Shown here piece after piece: positions 55,184-63,384 of a stretch of DNA of 63,684 nucleotides. The position numbers and the translations under genes were made by a program. Where the stretch lies: the NCBI GenBank assembly GCA_017517135.1, contig JAFXAK010000018.1, positions 1 through 63,684 on the forward strand. The letters run 5' to 3'. Below the pieces are notes generated by a model. That model was not told the DNA's origin. It saw only the letters and a list, made by a program, of their open reading frames with translations, and ran no database searches. Source of the DNA: Clostridia bacterium (GTDB lineage: Bacteria; Bacillota; Clostridia; Oscillospirales; Acutalibacteraceae). The stretch's first letter is position 1; every line of letters begins with the position of its first letter.

Positions 55184-56638
55184 ATGAAAAACAAGGTACT
55201 CACTCCTGAACAGTCACAAAGACTTCAGAACAAAAGAGAAAAAGAAATCAGAAAATGGGAGAAGGAAAAGGCACGGCCTCAGAGGGCTTATTATATGGCT
55301 TTTCTGGTGTTCATAATCTGTGTTGTTTATATCACCGATGAAATTGCATCACAGATAGGCACGCTTATGAAAACCGAAATTGCGACTGACCTGCTTGCAA
55401 AATACGGTGAAAGCTCTATTGGCTTTTTAGATATTGCGGGTATGGTTGCAATTCCGTTTTCTCTGCTCTCGCTTTTCTATAAGCCCCTTGCAGACCGTTA
55501 CGGCAGAAAGCTTTTTCTTATTATCAATACTTTCGGGATGTCACTTGCGATGTTCATAATTTTCCTTTCGGGGAATCTTTATGTTTATCTTATAGGCGTA
55601 TGTGTTATGTCCTTCTTTGTTCCGCACGATATGCAGGTTGTGTATATTATGGAAACCGCACCGCCTAAATACAGAGCAACAATGTATTCACTTGTAAAAG
55701 CTGTTGCGACCTTCGGTATTATGCTTGTCCCATTGCTTCGCCGTATGCTTATGACAGAGAATTCACAATGGAGAATGGTTTATCTGGTCCCTGCTGTTAT
55801 CGGTATGGTGATTTCATTTATCGCCTTGATTTTCACAAAGGAAACCGATGCCTTTATTGATTCTCGTCTTCGCCATCTTAAAATGTCTGACGAAGAAAGA
55901 GAAAAAGAAAAGCTAAAAAAAGACTCTCAGGGTGCACAGGGCGGTTTTGTGGCGGCTGTTAAGTTTGTTGCACATCACAAGCAGCTCAGATGGCTTTATG
56001 TTACGGTGGCACTCAGTACTATAGGCGTGCTTATCACAATGCACTATCAGACAATTATCTCCTACGGTTATGCGGAAAATTATCTCGCTCAGGGACTTTT
56101 CTCTTCATTGGAAAAGGCTCTCAACAGCGTGGCAGTCAACGAAGTAACATCTGCATTATTCCTCTTCCCCATAGGCAGCGGAATTGCTCAGTTAGTACAC
56201 GGCTTTATTTCCGACAAATGGGGCAGAAAATGCTCGTCTGTTGTTGTGGCGGTTATTACGATTATTTCGCTCGTTCTGTTCTCCCTCGGCTCAAAGCAGG
56301 GCTGGTCACCGTATATTGTCGGATTATTCAGCGGTGCAAGTGTGGGGGCGTTCTGGAGCTGCGGTGATATTATTGCTCTTATGGTAAGCGAATCCGCTCC
56401 CACAAATCTGCGTTCTTCTATTATATCAACACAGTTTCTTGCAATGGGCTTCGGATATATTATAGCCTACGGTGTGGGCTTACCTTTGATTACGGCATTG
56501 GGCAATTCGGCGATATCAAAAATTGTGCTTTACCTTGCTCTGCCGGGACTTCTCATTTCTCTTGTTGTGCTCATTGCAAAGGTAAAAGAAACAAAGGGAG
56601 CAAATCTTCATGATGTTACAGGCTCCGAATGGGATTAA
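55184..56638 (+). CDS. MFS transporter
   Basis: 484 residues from the ATG at 55184 (GGGGAATG upstream). A charged 36-residue cytoplasmic N-terminus (KREKEIRKWEKEKARPQR) precedes 12 predicted membrane segments, with MFS motif A variant ADRYGRK in loop 2-3 and SDKWGRK in loop 8-9, both as in sugar porters. The neighbouring GH20 enzyme makes a GlcNAc- or chitobiose-like substrate plausible, but this is inference. Confidence 0.88.
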   Translation: MKNKVLTPEQSQRLQNKREKEIRKWEKEKARPQRAYYMAFLVFIICVVYITDEIASQIGTLMKTEIATDLLAKYGESSIGFLDIAGMVAIPFSLLSLFYKPLADRYGRKLFLIINTFGMSLAMFIIFLSGNLYVYLIGVCVMSFFVPHDMQVVYIMETAPPKYRATMYSLVKAVATFGIMLVPLLRRMLMTENSQWRMVYLVPAVIGMVISFIALIFTKETDAFIDSRLRHLKMSDEEREKEKLKKDSQGAQGGFVAAVKFVAHHKQLRWLYVTVALSTIGVLITMHYQTIISYGYAENYLAQGLFSSLEKALNSVAVNEVTSALFLFPIGSGIAQLVHGFISDKWGRKCSSVVVAVITIISLVLFSLGSKQGWSPYIVGLFSGASVGAFWSCGDIIALMVSESAPTNLRSSIISTQFLAMGFGYIIAYGVGLPLITALGNSAISKIVLYLALPGLLISLVVLIAKVKETKGANLHDVTGSEWD

Positions 56639-56650
56639 CGAGGTGCTATT

Positions 56651-57829
56651 ATGTTTGAATACCGAGGCTTTATGCTTGACAGCGTGCGTCATATGCAGAG
56701 TATTGAAGAAATCAAGAAGCTGATTGATGCTCTCAAAGTGCTTAAAATCAATAAGTTCCATTGGCATCTGACAGACGACCAGGGCTGGAGATTTGAAAGT
56801 GAACGCTTCTCTGTGCTTAATACCGTGGCAGCTGTGAGACCTTATTCCGATTTCGGGAAAACATACGAATACGGGGCATACGGCAGAGTGTACACAAAAG
56901 CCGAGATGAAGGAAATCGTCAGTTACTGTGCAGAGAAAGGCATTGAGGTTATCCCCGAATTTGATATTCCCGGTCACACAAGCGCACTTTTGTCTGCAAT
57001 GCCGTCCCTCTCCTGCACAGGAGAAAATGTAAAAATAAAAACTCATCAGGGAATTTTCAAGGATGTGCTTTGTCTGTCAAAGGAAGAAACATATAATACG
57101 GTAACCGCAATTATTGACGAATTTCTTGAAATATTCCCCGGAAAATATTTTCATATAGGCGGGGATGAAGCACCGTCCGAGAGTTGGGAAGCTTGTCCGT
57201 GCTGTCAGAAGTATATGAAAGAACACAGCATAGAAAATTATGCACAGTATCAGAACTGCTTTATGAACAGGATTGTTGATTATCTTGAAAGCAAGAACAG
57301 ACATTGCATTGTATGGAACGATTCAGCAAAGGGCGGCAATCTCGATAAAAGAGCGATTATTCAGTACTGGAAAGAAAGTCCCAAGCCGAGCGTAAGGTTT
57401 CTCAACGAGGGCGGAAAAGCAATACTCTCCCCCTTTTCCTACTGCTATTTTGACTATGATTATAACATCACACCTCTCAACCGCACCTATTCCCTTAAAG
57501 CAGATTTACCCGGTCTTACAGACAAAGGCAGACAGAATATCCTCGGCATTGAGGGAACAGTATGGACCGAATACATAAGTGAAGACACACAGTTAGAAAG
57601 ACTTGTTTTTCCGAGACTTATCGCAGTTTCAAAGCTTGCACTCGGAGAAAGCAGCAAGCCGTATAAAGAATTTTTGAATGATGTTCACAGCATACAAAAA
57701 CAGCTTGACAGCATCTCGTTCTGTGATGAAAAGCTATGGACAAAGCCCAGAGCCGCCTTTGTTTACGGCTGGCTTAAATATGTGAAGGAGCACATCACCA
57801 AGGATTTTATAAAGGAACTGATAAAATAG
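56651..57829 (+). CDS. beta-N-acetylhexosaminidase, glycoside hydrolase family 20
   Basis: 392 residues beginning at the catalytic barrel (YRGFMLDSVRHMQS), without the usual N-terminal GH20b domain. HWHLTDDQGWRFES is near 37-50, EFDIPGHTSA near 103, and HIGGDEAP near 168 contains the Asp-Glu catalytic pair of substrate-assisted hydrolysis; WNDSAKGG and WTEYI follow. It removes terminal GlcNAc or GalNAc. It has no signal peptide, so it acts on imported sugars or glycopeptides. AGGTGC precedes the ATG. Confidence 0.93.
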   Translation: MFEYRGFMLDSVRHMQSIEEIKKLIDALKVLKINKFHWHLTDDQGWRFESERFSVLNTVAAVRPYSDFGKTYEYGAYGRVYTKAEMKEIVSYCAEKGIEVIPEFDIPGHTSALLSAMPSLSCTGENVKIKTHQGIFKDVLCLSKEETYNTVTAIIDEFLEIFPGKYFHIGGDEAPSESWEACPCCQKYMKEHSIENYAQYQNCFMNRIVDYLESKNRHCIVWNDSAKGGNLDKRAIIQYWKESPKPSVRFLNEGGKAILSPFSYCYFDYDYNITPLNRTYSLKADLPGLTDKGRQNILGIEGTVWTEYISEDTQLERLVFPRLIAVSKLALGESSKPYKEFLNDVHSIQKQLDSISFCDEKLWTKPRAAFVYGWLKYVKEHITKDFIKELIK

Positions 57830-57859
57830 TTTATCAATTTTAATAAGGGGAAAATGAAA

Positions 57860-58630
57860 ATGAAAATAACATGGTACGGAACTGCAACCATAGGAATTGA
57901 CGACGGCAAAACAAGGCTTCTTTTTGATCCGTTCGTGCGGATGAACAAACGGATTGAAACAACACCTGTTGAGGGCTTTGCGGGGTTTGATGCGGTTTTG
58001 ATTACACACGGGCATTTTGACCATTTATACAGTATACCAAAACTCACCGAAGTTGATAAAAATGTTCCCGTATACTGCACCAAAACTCCCCGTCAGTCTC
58101 TTATCAACAAAGGAGTTAGTGCAGAAAGGATAAAAACTATCAAGCCTGACGATATTTTTGAAATCGGGGATTTTACTATCCGTGTGCACCGTTTCAGACA
58201 TATCATTTTTGATCCTGTCTATATTTTATCTGTCGTGCCCAAATGCGCGCTTATGTTGCCGAGACTGTTTAAGCAGGTAGCAATAAACCGTACAATGCCC
58301 GAGGGAAAAGAAATTGTGGCTTTTGAAATTGAATCCCACGGCAAAAAAATATTTCTTACAGGCTCTTTCAGAGATACTCCCGGAATTGCATATCCTAAAG
58401 ATATTGATATGCTTATTCTTGCCAACGGCGGCAGCGTTTTTGTACCCGAAAAAACAAAGGAATTTATAAGCAAATATCATCCCAAGAAAATTTTTGTTGA
58501 CCATTTCGACAACGCCTTCCCTCCCCTTACAAGAAATGTAAGCGTGGAAAGACTGAGAAAAACAATAAAGAAAAATCATCCCGATATTGAGTTTATCAAG
58601 CCCGAAATATGCAAGGCGGTTGAAATATAA
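57860..58630 (+). CDS. metallo-beta-lactamase-fold hydrolase
   Basis: 256 residues from the second of two ATGs (57860, nine bases after GGGG). The metal motif LITHGHFDHLYS near residue 48, FRHIIFDP near 115, LTGSFRDT near 166 and VDHFDNAFPP near 212 give the His/Asp ligands of the UlaG/L-ascorbate-6-phosphate lactonase-like branch. These are cytoplasmic hydrolases for phosphoesters or lactones. Position at the end of the AKR-MFS-GH20 run suggests processing of a sugar intermediate. Confidence 0.85.
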   Translation: MKITWYGTATIGIDDGKTRLLFDPFVRMNKRIETTPVEGFAGFDAVLITHGHFDHLYSIPKLTEVDKNVPVYCTKTPRQSLINKGVSAERIKTIKPDDIFEIGDFTIRVHRFRHIIFDPVYILSVVPKCALMLPRLFKQVAINRTMPEGKEIVAFEIESHGKKIFLTGSFRDTPGIAYPKDIDMLILANGGSVFVPEKTKEFISKYHPKKIFVDHFDNAFPPLTRNVSVERLRKTIKKNHPDIEFIKPEICKAVEI

Positions 58631-58780
58631 TTGTATGCCGTATGCCGTTTTTTGAATCTACCGCATACATCTGTGAAGAAAATTAAATAGCTTCTGCTTT
58701 TCATATGTACTGTCATAAAAAAACAAAAATTCACAGAAGCCATATTGACAAACACAAGCTACAGAAAGGATGTGTTATAA

Positions 58781-59614
58781 TTGAATAATAAAAATCAGAT
58801 AAGTATAATCATAAAAGAATATTTTGACATTATTTCTCCTCTGCTGACATTTGAAGACTGTGAAACAATTTACAAAACAGAACGGCAGATTTTATCTTTG
58901 TTGTGTGAAGTAAAAAAGTGCACCGAGCTCGTTGATGAGTGTTGGGCGATAATTGAAGACACAAAATGTCTGCAGTTATCTTCTGATAGTCTGCTTCCGA
59001 TTTCATCCGATAACTCTCCCCACAGTGTTGCTTATAACATAAAAACGGAGATATTATCCGAGTGCCGTATAAACAGGATAAAGAAATTTGAAGAATTTAC
59101 CTTCATTGAAAATCTTAAAGACGAGGCAAATGTCGGTGAACGAAACTCGTGCCAGCTTCTTGCTGTTTTAAACTGGCTGGGACTTATTGTTCCTGAAAAT
59201 CGTGTTTCCGCACAAAACATCTGGGCGGTTCTGGCAATAAACGGGGACCGACTGTCTATTGAAATGCTGATATTCGGACACAAAATTCTCGGCGAAGTCG
59301 AGCAAGAAAAAAAGTGGATGCATATATATGACATACTGCAGACTGAATATGATGCATTTTCCGTAATCGCGCTGTATTCAAATTATGCAGAATATGCAGA
59401 GGAGGAAGTACAGCTTGCCAATCTGATAATGTTCATCTCGCAAAAAAATCATAATAAAGGCACAAACAATATTGATCGTGCGATGACACACTATATACTC
59501 AACAGTAAATCTGATTACAAATCAAAAATGGATAAGCTTTCATCTGAAACAAATTATTACCTTGCAACACATATCGAAGACAAAGCATCGGCAAAAAAAT
59601 ACGGTTTTAACTAA
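58781..59614 (+). CDS. helical protein of unknown function, first gene of the TraG-like ATPase module
   Basis: 277 residues from a TTG start (AGAAAGGA ten bases upstream). Nearly all-helical prediction, acidic at the N-terminus, with Trp/Tyr-rich middle helices (NWLGLIVPENRVSAQNIWAV near residue 130) and an end rich in Lys and Ser. No membrane segment, signal or catalytic motif is visible and I recognise no family. The TraG-like ATPase begins 56 bp later, so the two are likely co-transcribed; an adaptor or substrate-binding role for the ATPase is a guess. Confidence 0.68.
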   Translation: MNNKNQISIIIKEYFDIISPLLTFEDCETIYKTERQILSLLCEVKKCTELVDECWAIIEDTKCLQLSSDSLLPISSDNSPHSVAYNIKTEILSECRINRIKKFEEFTFIENLKDEANVGERNSCQLLAVLNWLGLIVPENRVSAQNIWAVLAINGDRLSIEMLIFGHKILGEVEQEKKWMHIYDILQTEYDAFSVIALYSNYAEYAEEEVQLANLIMFISQKNHNKGTNNIDRAMTHYILNSKSDYKSKMDKLSSETNYYLATHIEDKASAKKYGFN

Positions 59615-59669
59615 ATAAAAAGTCATAAAATCTTACGGACTACAGTGTCCGAAAAGGGGTGAAAAACAA

Positions 59670-61967
59670 ATGAGTATTCTGCGAGACAGATTTATTGACG
59701 AACACATAAACAAAAACTATCCAAACGCTAAAATTATCAATTACAATGATCCTGACAGTGCCCTTGTTTTTTACAGCGCTGAAGAATTGCAAGCTGTTGA
59801 AGATGATTGGTTTCCTTTGTGTTGTTACAAGGATCCTCAGACCGGAAAAGCTGTGTATGGCGGCAGAAAAAAGATATTTCATACATACACTGAAGGTGAA
59901 ACGGGAGCAGGCAAAACATCGAGATTTGTTATGCAATCAATACTTGCACTGTCAAGCATGAAAAATAAGCCCAGCTTTGTTATTGTGGATATACACGGTG
60001 AAATAATTGAGAATTTATACACCCACCTAAAGAAAAACGGATACGATATAAAAATTCTGAATTGCGATAATCCGCAGAGATCAGACACCTATAATCCGTT
60101 TTCCGAATTAACGGAGGAATGCTTAAAAACTCAGTGTATCAGCAATGATACAATAAACAAAATCCGAAAAATATCCGAAATTATCCAGCCTGTTGAATCT
60201 ACAAATGATCCTATCTGGGACCGAGGAGCAAGATCGTACACCAACGGCTGTATTCTTGATAAGTTTGAGGATCTTATTAGCGGAGATTTGCCTGCGGAAT
60301 GTATGACAATTTACAATGTAATACAGAACCATCATTGGCTGCGTGATGAATTGGCACGCTCTCCGAGAGGCAATAATTTATTCGATATACCGCATTACAA
60401 GAAAAAAGGTATACAAGCTCTCTCTGCACAAAAAATGATTTCCGTAACAAACAATGCAGACAAAACCCGAGCTTCTTATTTTGGTGTTGTTGAAAATCAT
60501 TACGATACCTTCGGGCAGCCCTCCTTATACAGTCTGTCTTCAAATAATACGATTGATATTTCCGATTTCATAGACAAACCTACAGTTATTGTTATTCAAT
60601 CCGGAAGCACAAAAATCGGTGATAATTTAATTTCACTTCTGGTAAATGAAATATATACCTATATCGTAAAAATCGGCAAGGACTGCAAGTCCAAAAGGTT
60701 ACCCCGAAATATTCACTGCTTCCTTGATGAATTCGCGAACTGTAATATTGCAGACGGTACGGAATATATCAAAATGCTTACAACATCAAGAAAATTCGGT
60801 ATGTTCTGGCATATGATTCTGCAATGTGATGCACAATTAGAGAGAAAATTTGACTCAAATATTGCAAGAATTATCAGAGCAAACAGTACCGAAATATTCA
60901 TGGGATCACACGACTATGAAACCGCAGTCCGTTTTGCAAAATCCTGCGGTCAGAAAACTATAGAAGCCTTAGCAAGTATTATTGAGCAAAAGGATCCGCG
61001 CCTTGAAGTTGTTGATTTAATGACAACAGAAAAATTAAATTTAACAGAAGAAGGCTATATTTATGTCAAATCCAACCGACATCCGTTGCTGAAAACCTAT
61101 ATTGAGGCATTTTATAATTGTAGCGAATTTGTTCCCGTTGAAGATATCGACCTGATTTATCCTTACAATGATTTTGATTATCAACAAACTGCGTTTTTCC
61201 CTGACGAGCTGCCGCAAGTAATAACTATTGCAGAATATGATTTACTGCAATATATAAGGGAAGAAAAAAAATCTCTGCAAGAACTGCAGGAGCATTTCAG
61301 TATATATGATGTAACAGAAATAATCAAAAGTCTGGCACGCAACGGAGCCGTTGCTCTGCTTAAAAATCATATGGTCAGCTCCAATATTACCGAAAGGCAG
61401 TTTGATTTATATGATTTCAGCAAGAAAAACGGACTGAACAGATTTTTGACTGCAGAAAATCAGGAAAACGGCAACCGCGGCGTAAATAATTCATCCGCTA
61501 ATGCAAATAAACCTGCAAAATTGAGCACAAAAGAAATTGAGGCATGGTTTTCCGGGGCGGTAACGGACAATCCCCTGCTTGAGGATATCAGGAAGCATTT
61601 AGAGATTTATAACGGCGGATATATTCTGACAAAACTTCGCTCTTTTACCTGCGTTCCTGATTTTTTCCTGAATGCAATCAGGTTTTTTATGATGTCAAAA
61701 GAAGAGCAAACAGAAAACACCCTTGATTTCCCCAAAGGAGTTCATACCATAAAATTTGAAATCATTGAGGAGTTTATCAAAAACAATGCTTTCAGTACAA
61801 AAGAAAAATGGCAGGAAAAACTACAGTACGAATATGATTATCTTTTGACTGAAAATCTTTTCCCTGATTCCGTTCTGCAAAAATTCGAAGTGGCAATAAA
61901 AGAATTTCAGGAATTATCATTATCGGAAATCCGTGAAATAAAAAAGATTGTTACAGAAAACAACTGA
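59670..61967 (+). CDS. soluble VirD4/TraG-like (type IV coupling protein family) ATPase
   Basis: 765 residues. Walker A GETGAGKT at 76-83, Walker B VIVDIHGE at 104-111, then KKNGYDIKILNCDNPQRSDT and YNPFSEL, the coupling-protein pattern, and the second acidic box HCFLDEFANC near 350. No N-terminal membrane helices, unlike conjugation proteins. After the ATPase (to about 470) comes a winged-helix-like stretch (about 515-570), a low-complexity linker and a helical C-terminal domain. It should pump or remodel DNA or protein in the cytoplasm. No relaxase, mating-pore or integrase gene is near, so it is not part of a visible conjugative element. Confidence 0.85.
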   Translation: MSILRDRFIDEHINKNYPNAKIINYNDPDSALVFYSAEELQAVEDDWFPLCCYKDPQTGKAVYGGRKKIFHTYTEGETGAGKTSRFVMQSILALSSMKNKPSFVIVDIHGEIIENLYTHLKKNGYDIKILNCDNPQRSDTYNPFSELTEECLKTQCISNDTINKIRKISEIIQPVESTNDPIWDRGARSYTNGCILDKFEDLISGDLPAECMTIYNVIQNHHWLRDELARSPRGNNLFDIPHYKKKGIQALSAQKMISVTNNADKTRASYFGVVENHYDTFGQPSLYSLSSNNTIDISDFIDKPTVIVIQSGSTKIGDNLISLLVNEIYTYIVKIGKDCKSKRLPRNIHCFLDEFANCNIADGTEYIKMLTTSRKFGMFWHMILQCDAQLERKFDSNIARIIRANSTEIFMGSHDYETAVRFAKSCGQKTIEALASIIEQKDPRLEVVDLMTTEKLNLTEEGYIYVKSNRHPLLKTYIEAFYNCSEFVPVEDIDLIYPYNDFDYQQTAFFPDELPQVITIAEYDLLQYIREEKKSLQELQEHFSIYDVTEIIKSLARNGAVALLKNHMVSSNITERQFDLYDFSKKNGLNRFLTAENQENGNRGVNNSSANANKPAKLSTKEIEAWFSGAVTDNPLLEDIRKHLEIYNGGYILTKLRSFTCVPDFFLNAIRFFMMSKEEQTENTLDFPKGVHTIKFEIIEEFIKNNAFSTKEKWQEKLQYEYDYLLTENLFPDSVLQKFEVAIKEFQELSLSEIREIKKIVTENN

Positions 61968-61981
61968 GAAGAGGAAACAAA

Positions 61982-62680
61982 ATGCTTAATGACACAGACA
62001 CACTTATAAGTAATGTTATAAAAAAAATTGTTGACGATTTCGGACCTGCTATCTTTGCAGACAAAAAGAAAGCCCTCGCCGTTATTGCTGATTATTTTTC
62101 AAAAAATAACATAACGGATGAAAAAATGCTGGTTGATCATGCGATTAAAACAGGTGTGATTGAAATTATCGCAACATCGGATAAAAGCAATTATGCAGAT
62201 TGCAGAAAAAAGGCATTACAAATATTAACAGAAGAGCAATTTATAGCAAAAAAATGGGCAGATAAGCTTCTTTTGTGGTTTGATGAGGCACTCAGCAATA
62301 CCGATATCACACAACCTGCCCAAGAATCAGAAAATTGCGAAGAAGCAAACACTGAAAATATCAACACGGAGCATATTAACCCTGTTGATGCAATTTTAGA
62401 TGAAAATAATTGCGATAATGTCTTTTTGTACGATGAGGACGGAACTGCAACGGAATTTGAACAAATAGCAGTAGTCCCTGTAAATGATAACATTTGTGCA
62501 ATATTGCGTCCCGTTGTCACTATTCCGGGAATGAAAGAAGGTGAGGCGTTAGTATTTGTTATTGATGAATTCGATGATGGAGAAGAATTCCTTTATGTAA
62601 CAGAAAATGAGAGCTTAATAGATGAGGTATTTGACATATACTATAAAATGCTTGAGGAATCCGATACGGATGAATCCTGA
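61982..62680 (+). CDS. two-domain protein: helical N-terminus and DUF1292-like C-terminus
   Basis: 232 residues, 14 bp after the ATPase gene with GAGGA at the start. Residues 1-105 are helical (FADKKKALAVIADYFSKNN, LTEEQFIAKKWADKLLLWF), like the adaptor domain found in several clostridial chaperone and regulator proteins. An acidic Asn/Glu linker follows. Residues 146-230 (NVFLYDEDGTATEFEQI to DEVFDIYYKMLEES) match the DUF1292 (YrzB-like) pattern. The charge is strongly negative. It probably works with the ATPase; the role is unknown. Confidence 0.75.
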   Translation: MLNDTDTLISNVIKKIVDDFGPAIFADKKKALAVIADYFSKNNITDEKMLVDHAIKTGVIEIIATSDKSNYADCRKKALQILTEEQFIAKKWADKLLLWFDEALSNTDITQPAQESENCEEANTENINTEHINPVDAILDENNCDNVFLYDEDGTATEFEQIAVVPVNDNICAILRPVVTIPGMKEGEALVFVIDEFDDGEEFLYVTENESLIDEVFDIYYKMLEESDTDES

Positions 62681-62737
62681 AAAAGAGCTTCGCCTATACC
62701 GACTGTTCGGTATAGGCGAAGCTCTTTTAATTTTCGT
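62681..62737 (+). terminator. very stable terminator of the three-gene ATPase module
   Basis: A perfect 22-bp stem (62681-62702 with 62707-62728) with tetraloop CTGT, directly after the stop codon, followed by TTTAATTTT-type sequence. The left arm is A-rich, so it can also act for the minus strand Doc remnant. Confidence 0.9.
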
Positions 62738-62762
62738 GTTCCTTTATCCAACTGAGTATTTT

Positions 62763-63104
62763 TTAATAATCTGTTTTTCCGTCCGCAACAGAAAGACCTG
62801 AGTGAATAAGCTCGAGTTGTGTGTATTTGATTTTCACATTGTTAAGCTGCAATGTCATTAACATTACAAGCACACCGATTCGCTTGTTGCCGTCAATAAA
62901 AGCGTGATTGTTTGTCAGCGAAAACATAAGTCTTGCTGCCTTTTATTCAACAGAGGGATATGCCTCATTATCTCCGAAAGAAGATACTGCACTGTACACC
63001 GCAGATTCAAGAAGGCTTTGCTCCCGTATGCCGTGACTGCCGCCTGTTAGGTTGATGAGCTTCTCATGCAATACAACTATTTCTTCAACCGTTAACAATA
63101 TCAT
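62763..63104 (-). pseudogene. doc: Doc-family (Fic fold) toxin, inactivated by an in-frame stop
   Basis: The minus strand from ATG 63104 reads MILLTVEEIVVLHEKLINLT and GGSHGIREQSLLESAV, all typical of death-on-curing toxins. TAA at 62945-62943 interrupts it where the family has Glu (SVE then stop then KAARLMFSL). Beyond the stop the same frame keeps the Fic motif NHAFIDGNKR, to a natural stop at 62763. One base change (GAA to TAA) explains the lesion. Doc phosphorylates EF-Tu. Its ATG overlaps the antitoxin stop (TAATG), the usual coupled arrangement. Confidence 0.88.
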
Positions 63105-63258
63105 TATTTAGCAAGCTCCGATAAGGCTTCCATATTTTCGTCAATCAATTTGTCAGCAACAGTATCAATTTTTGCTTTCCGCATCTGTATTGCGGCTGCA
63201 ATAGTGTTGTACTCATCAAAATCAACAACATATCTCGGTTTGTTTGTAACAAAGTCAA
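63104..63258 (-). pseudogene. C-terminal remnant of a Phd-like antitoxin, cut by an IS200-type element
   Basis: The minus strand encodes about 51 residues, VDFVTNKPRYVVDFDEYN then IAAAIQMRKAKI to SELAK and stop, the end of a small antitoxin paired with Doc. Upstream the frame runs into the hairpin that opens the transposable element and meets a stop there, so the N-terminal DNA-binding part and the promoter are lost. The loss of the antitoxin is tolerable because the toxin is also broken. Confidence 0.75.
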
Positions 63259-63323
63259 CCCCTGGCTATGCCAGGGGGAAAAAAGAGCTTATAGCGAGGA
63301 AAAAAGTAGACAAGAAAAAAACA

Positions 63324-63373
63324 CCTTGATATAGTAGAAGTGGTTTGCCGACCACACAACTAAAATATCAAGG
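63324..63373 (+). promoter_or_regulatory. leader hairpin over the tnpA ribosome binding site
   Basis: CCTTGATAT (63324-63332) pairs with ATATCAAGG (63365-63373), with an inner stem GTGGT/ACCAC. The outer 3' arm runs into AAGGAGG, the tnpA Shine-Dalgarno. In Salmonella IS200 a leader hairpin represses transposase translation; this may be an analogous control. Confidence 0.6.
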
Positions 63374-63384
63374 AGGTCTTTAAC

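Noticed and set aside
56516-57046. 176-residue open frame on the minus strand
   Set aside because: Antisense to the MFS-GH20 junction; GH20 motifs decide the true strand.
59670-61967. Part of an integrative conjugative element
   Set aside because: No relaxase, VirB/mating-pore, integrase or att-like direct repeats are visible in the 25 kb around it, so only an orphan module is claimed.
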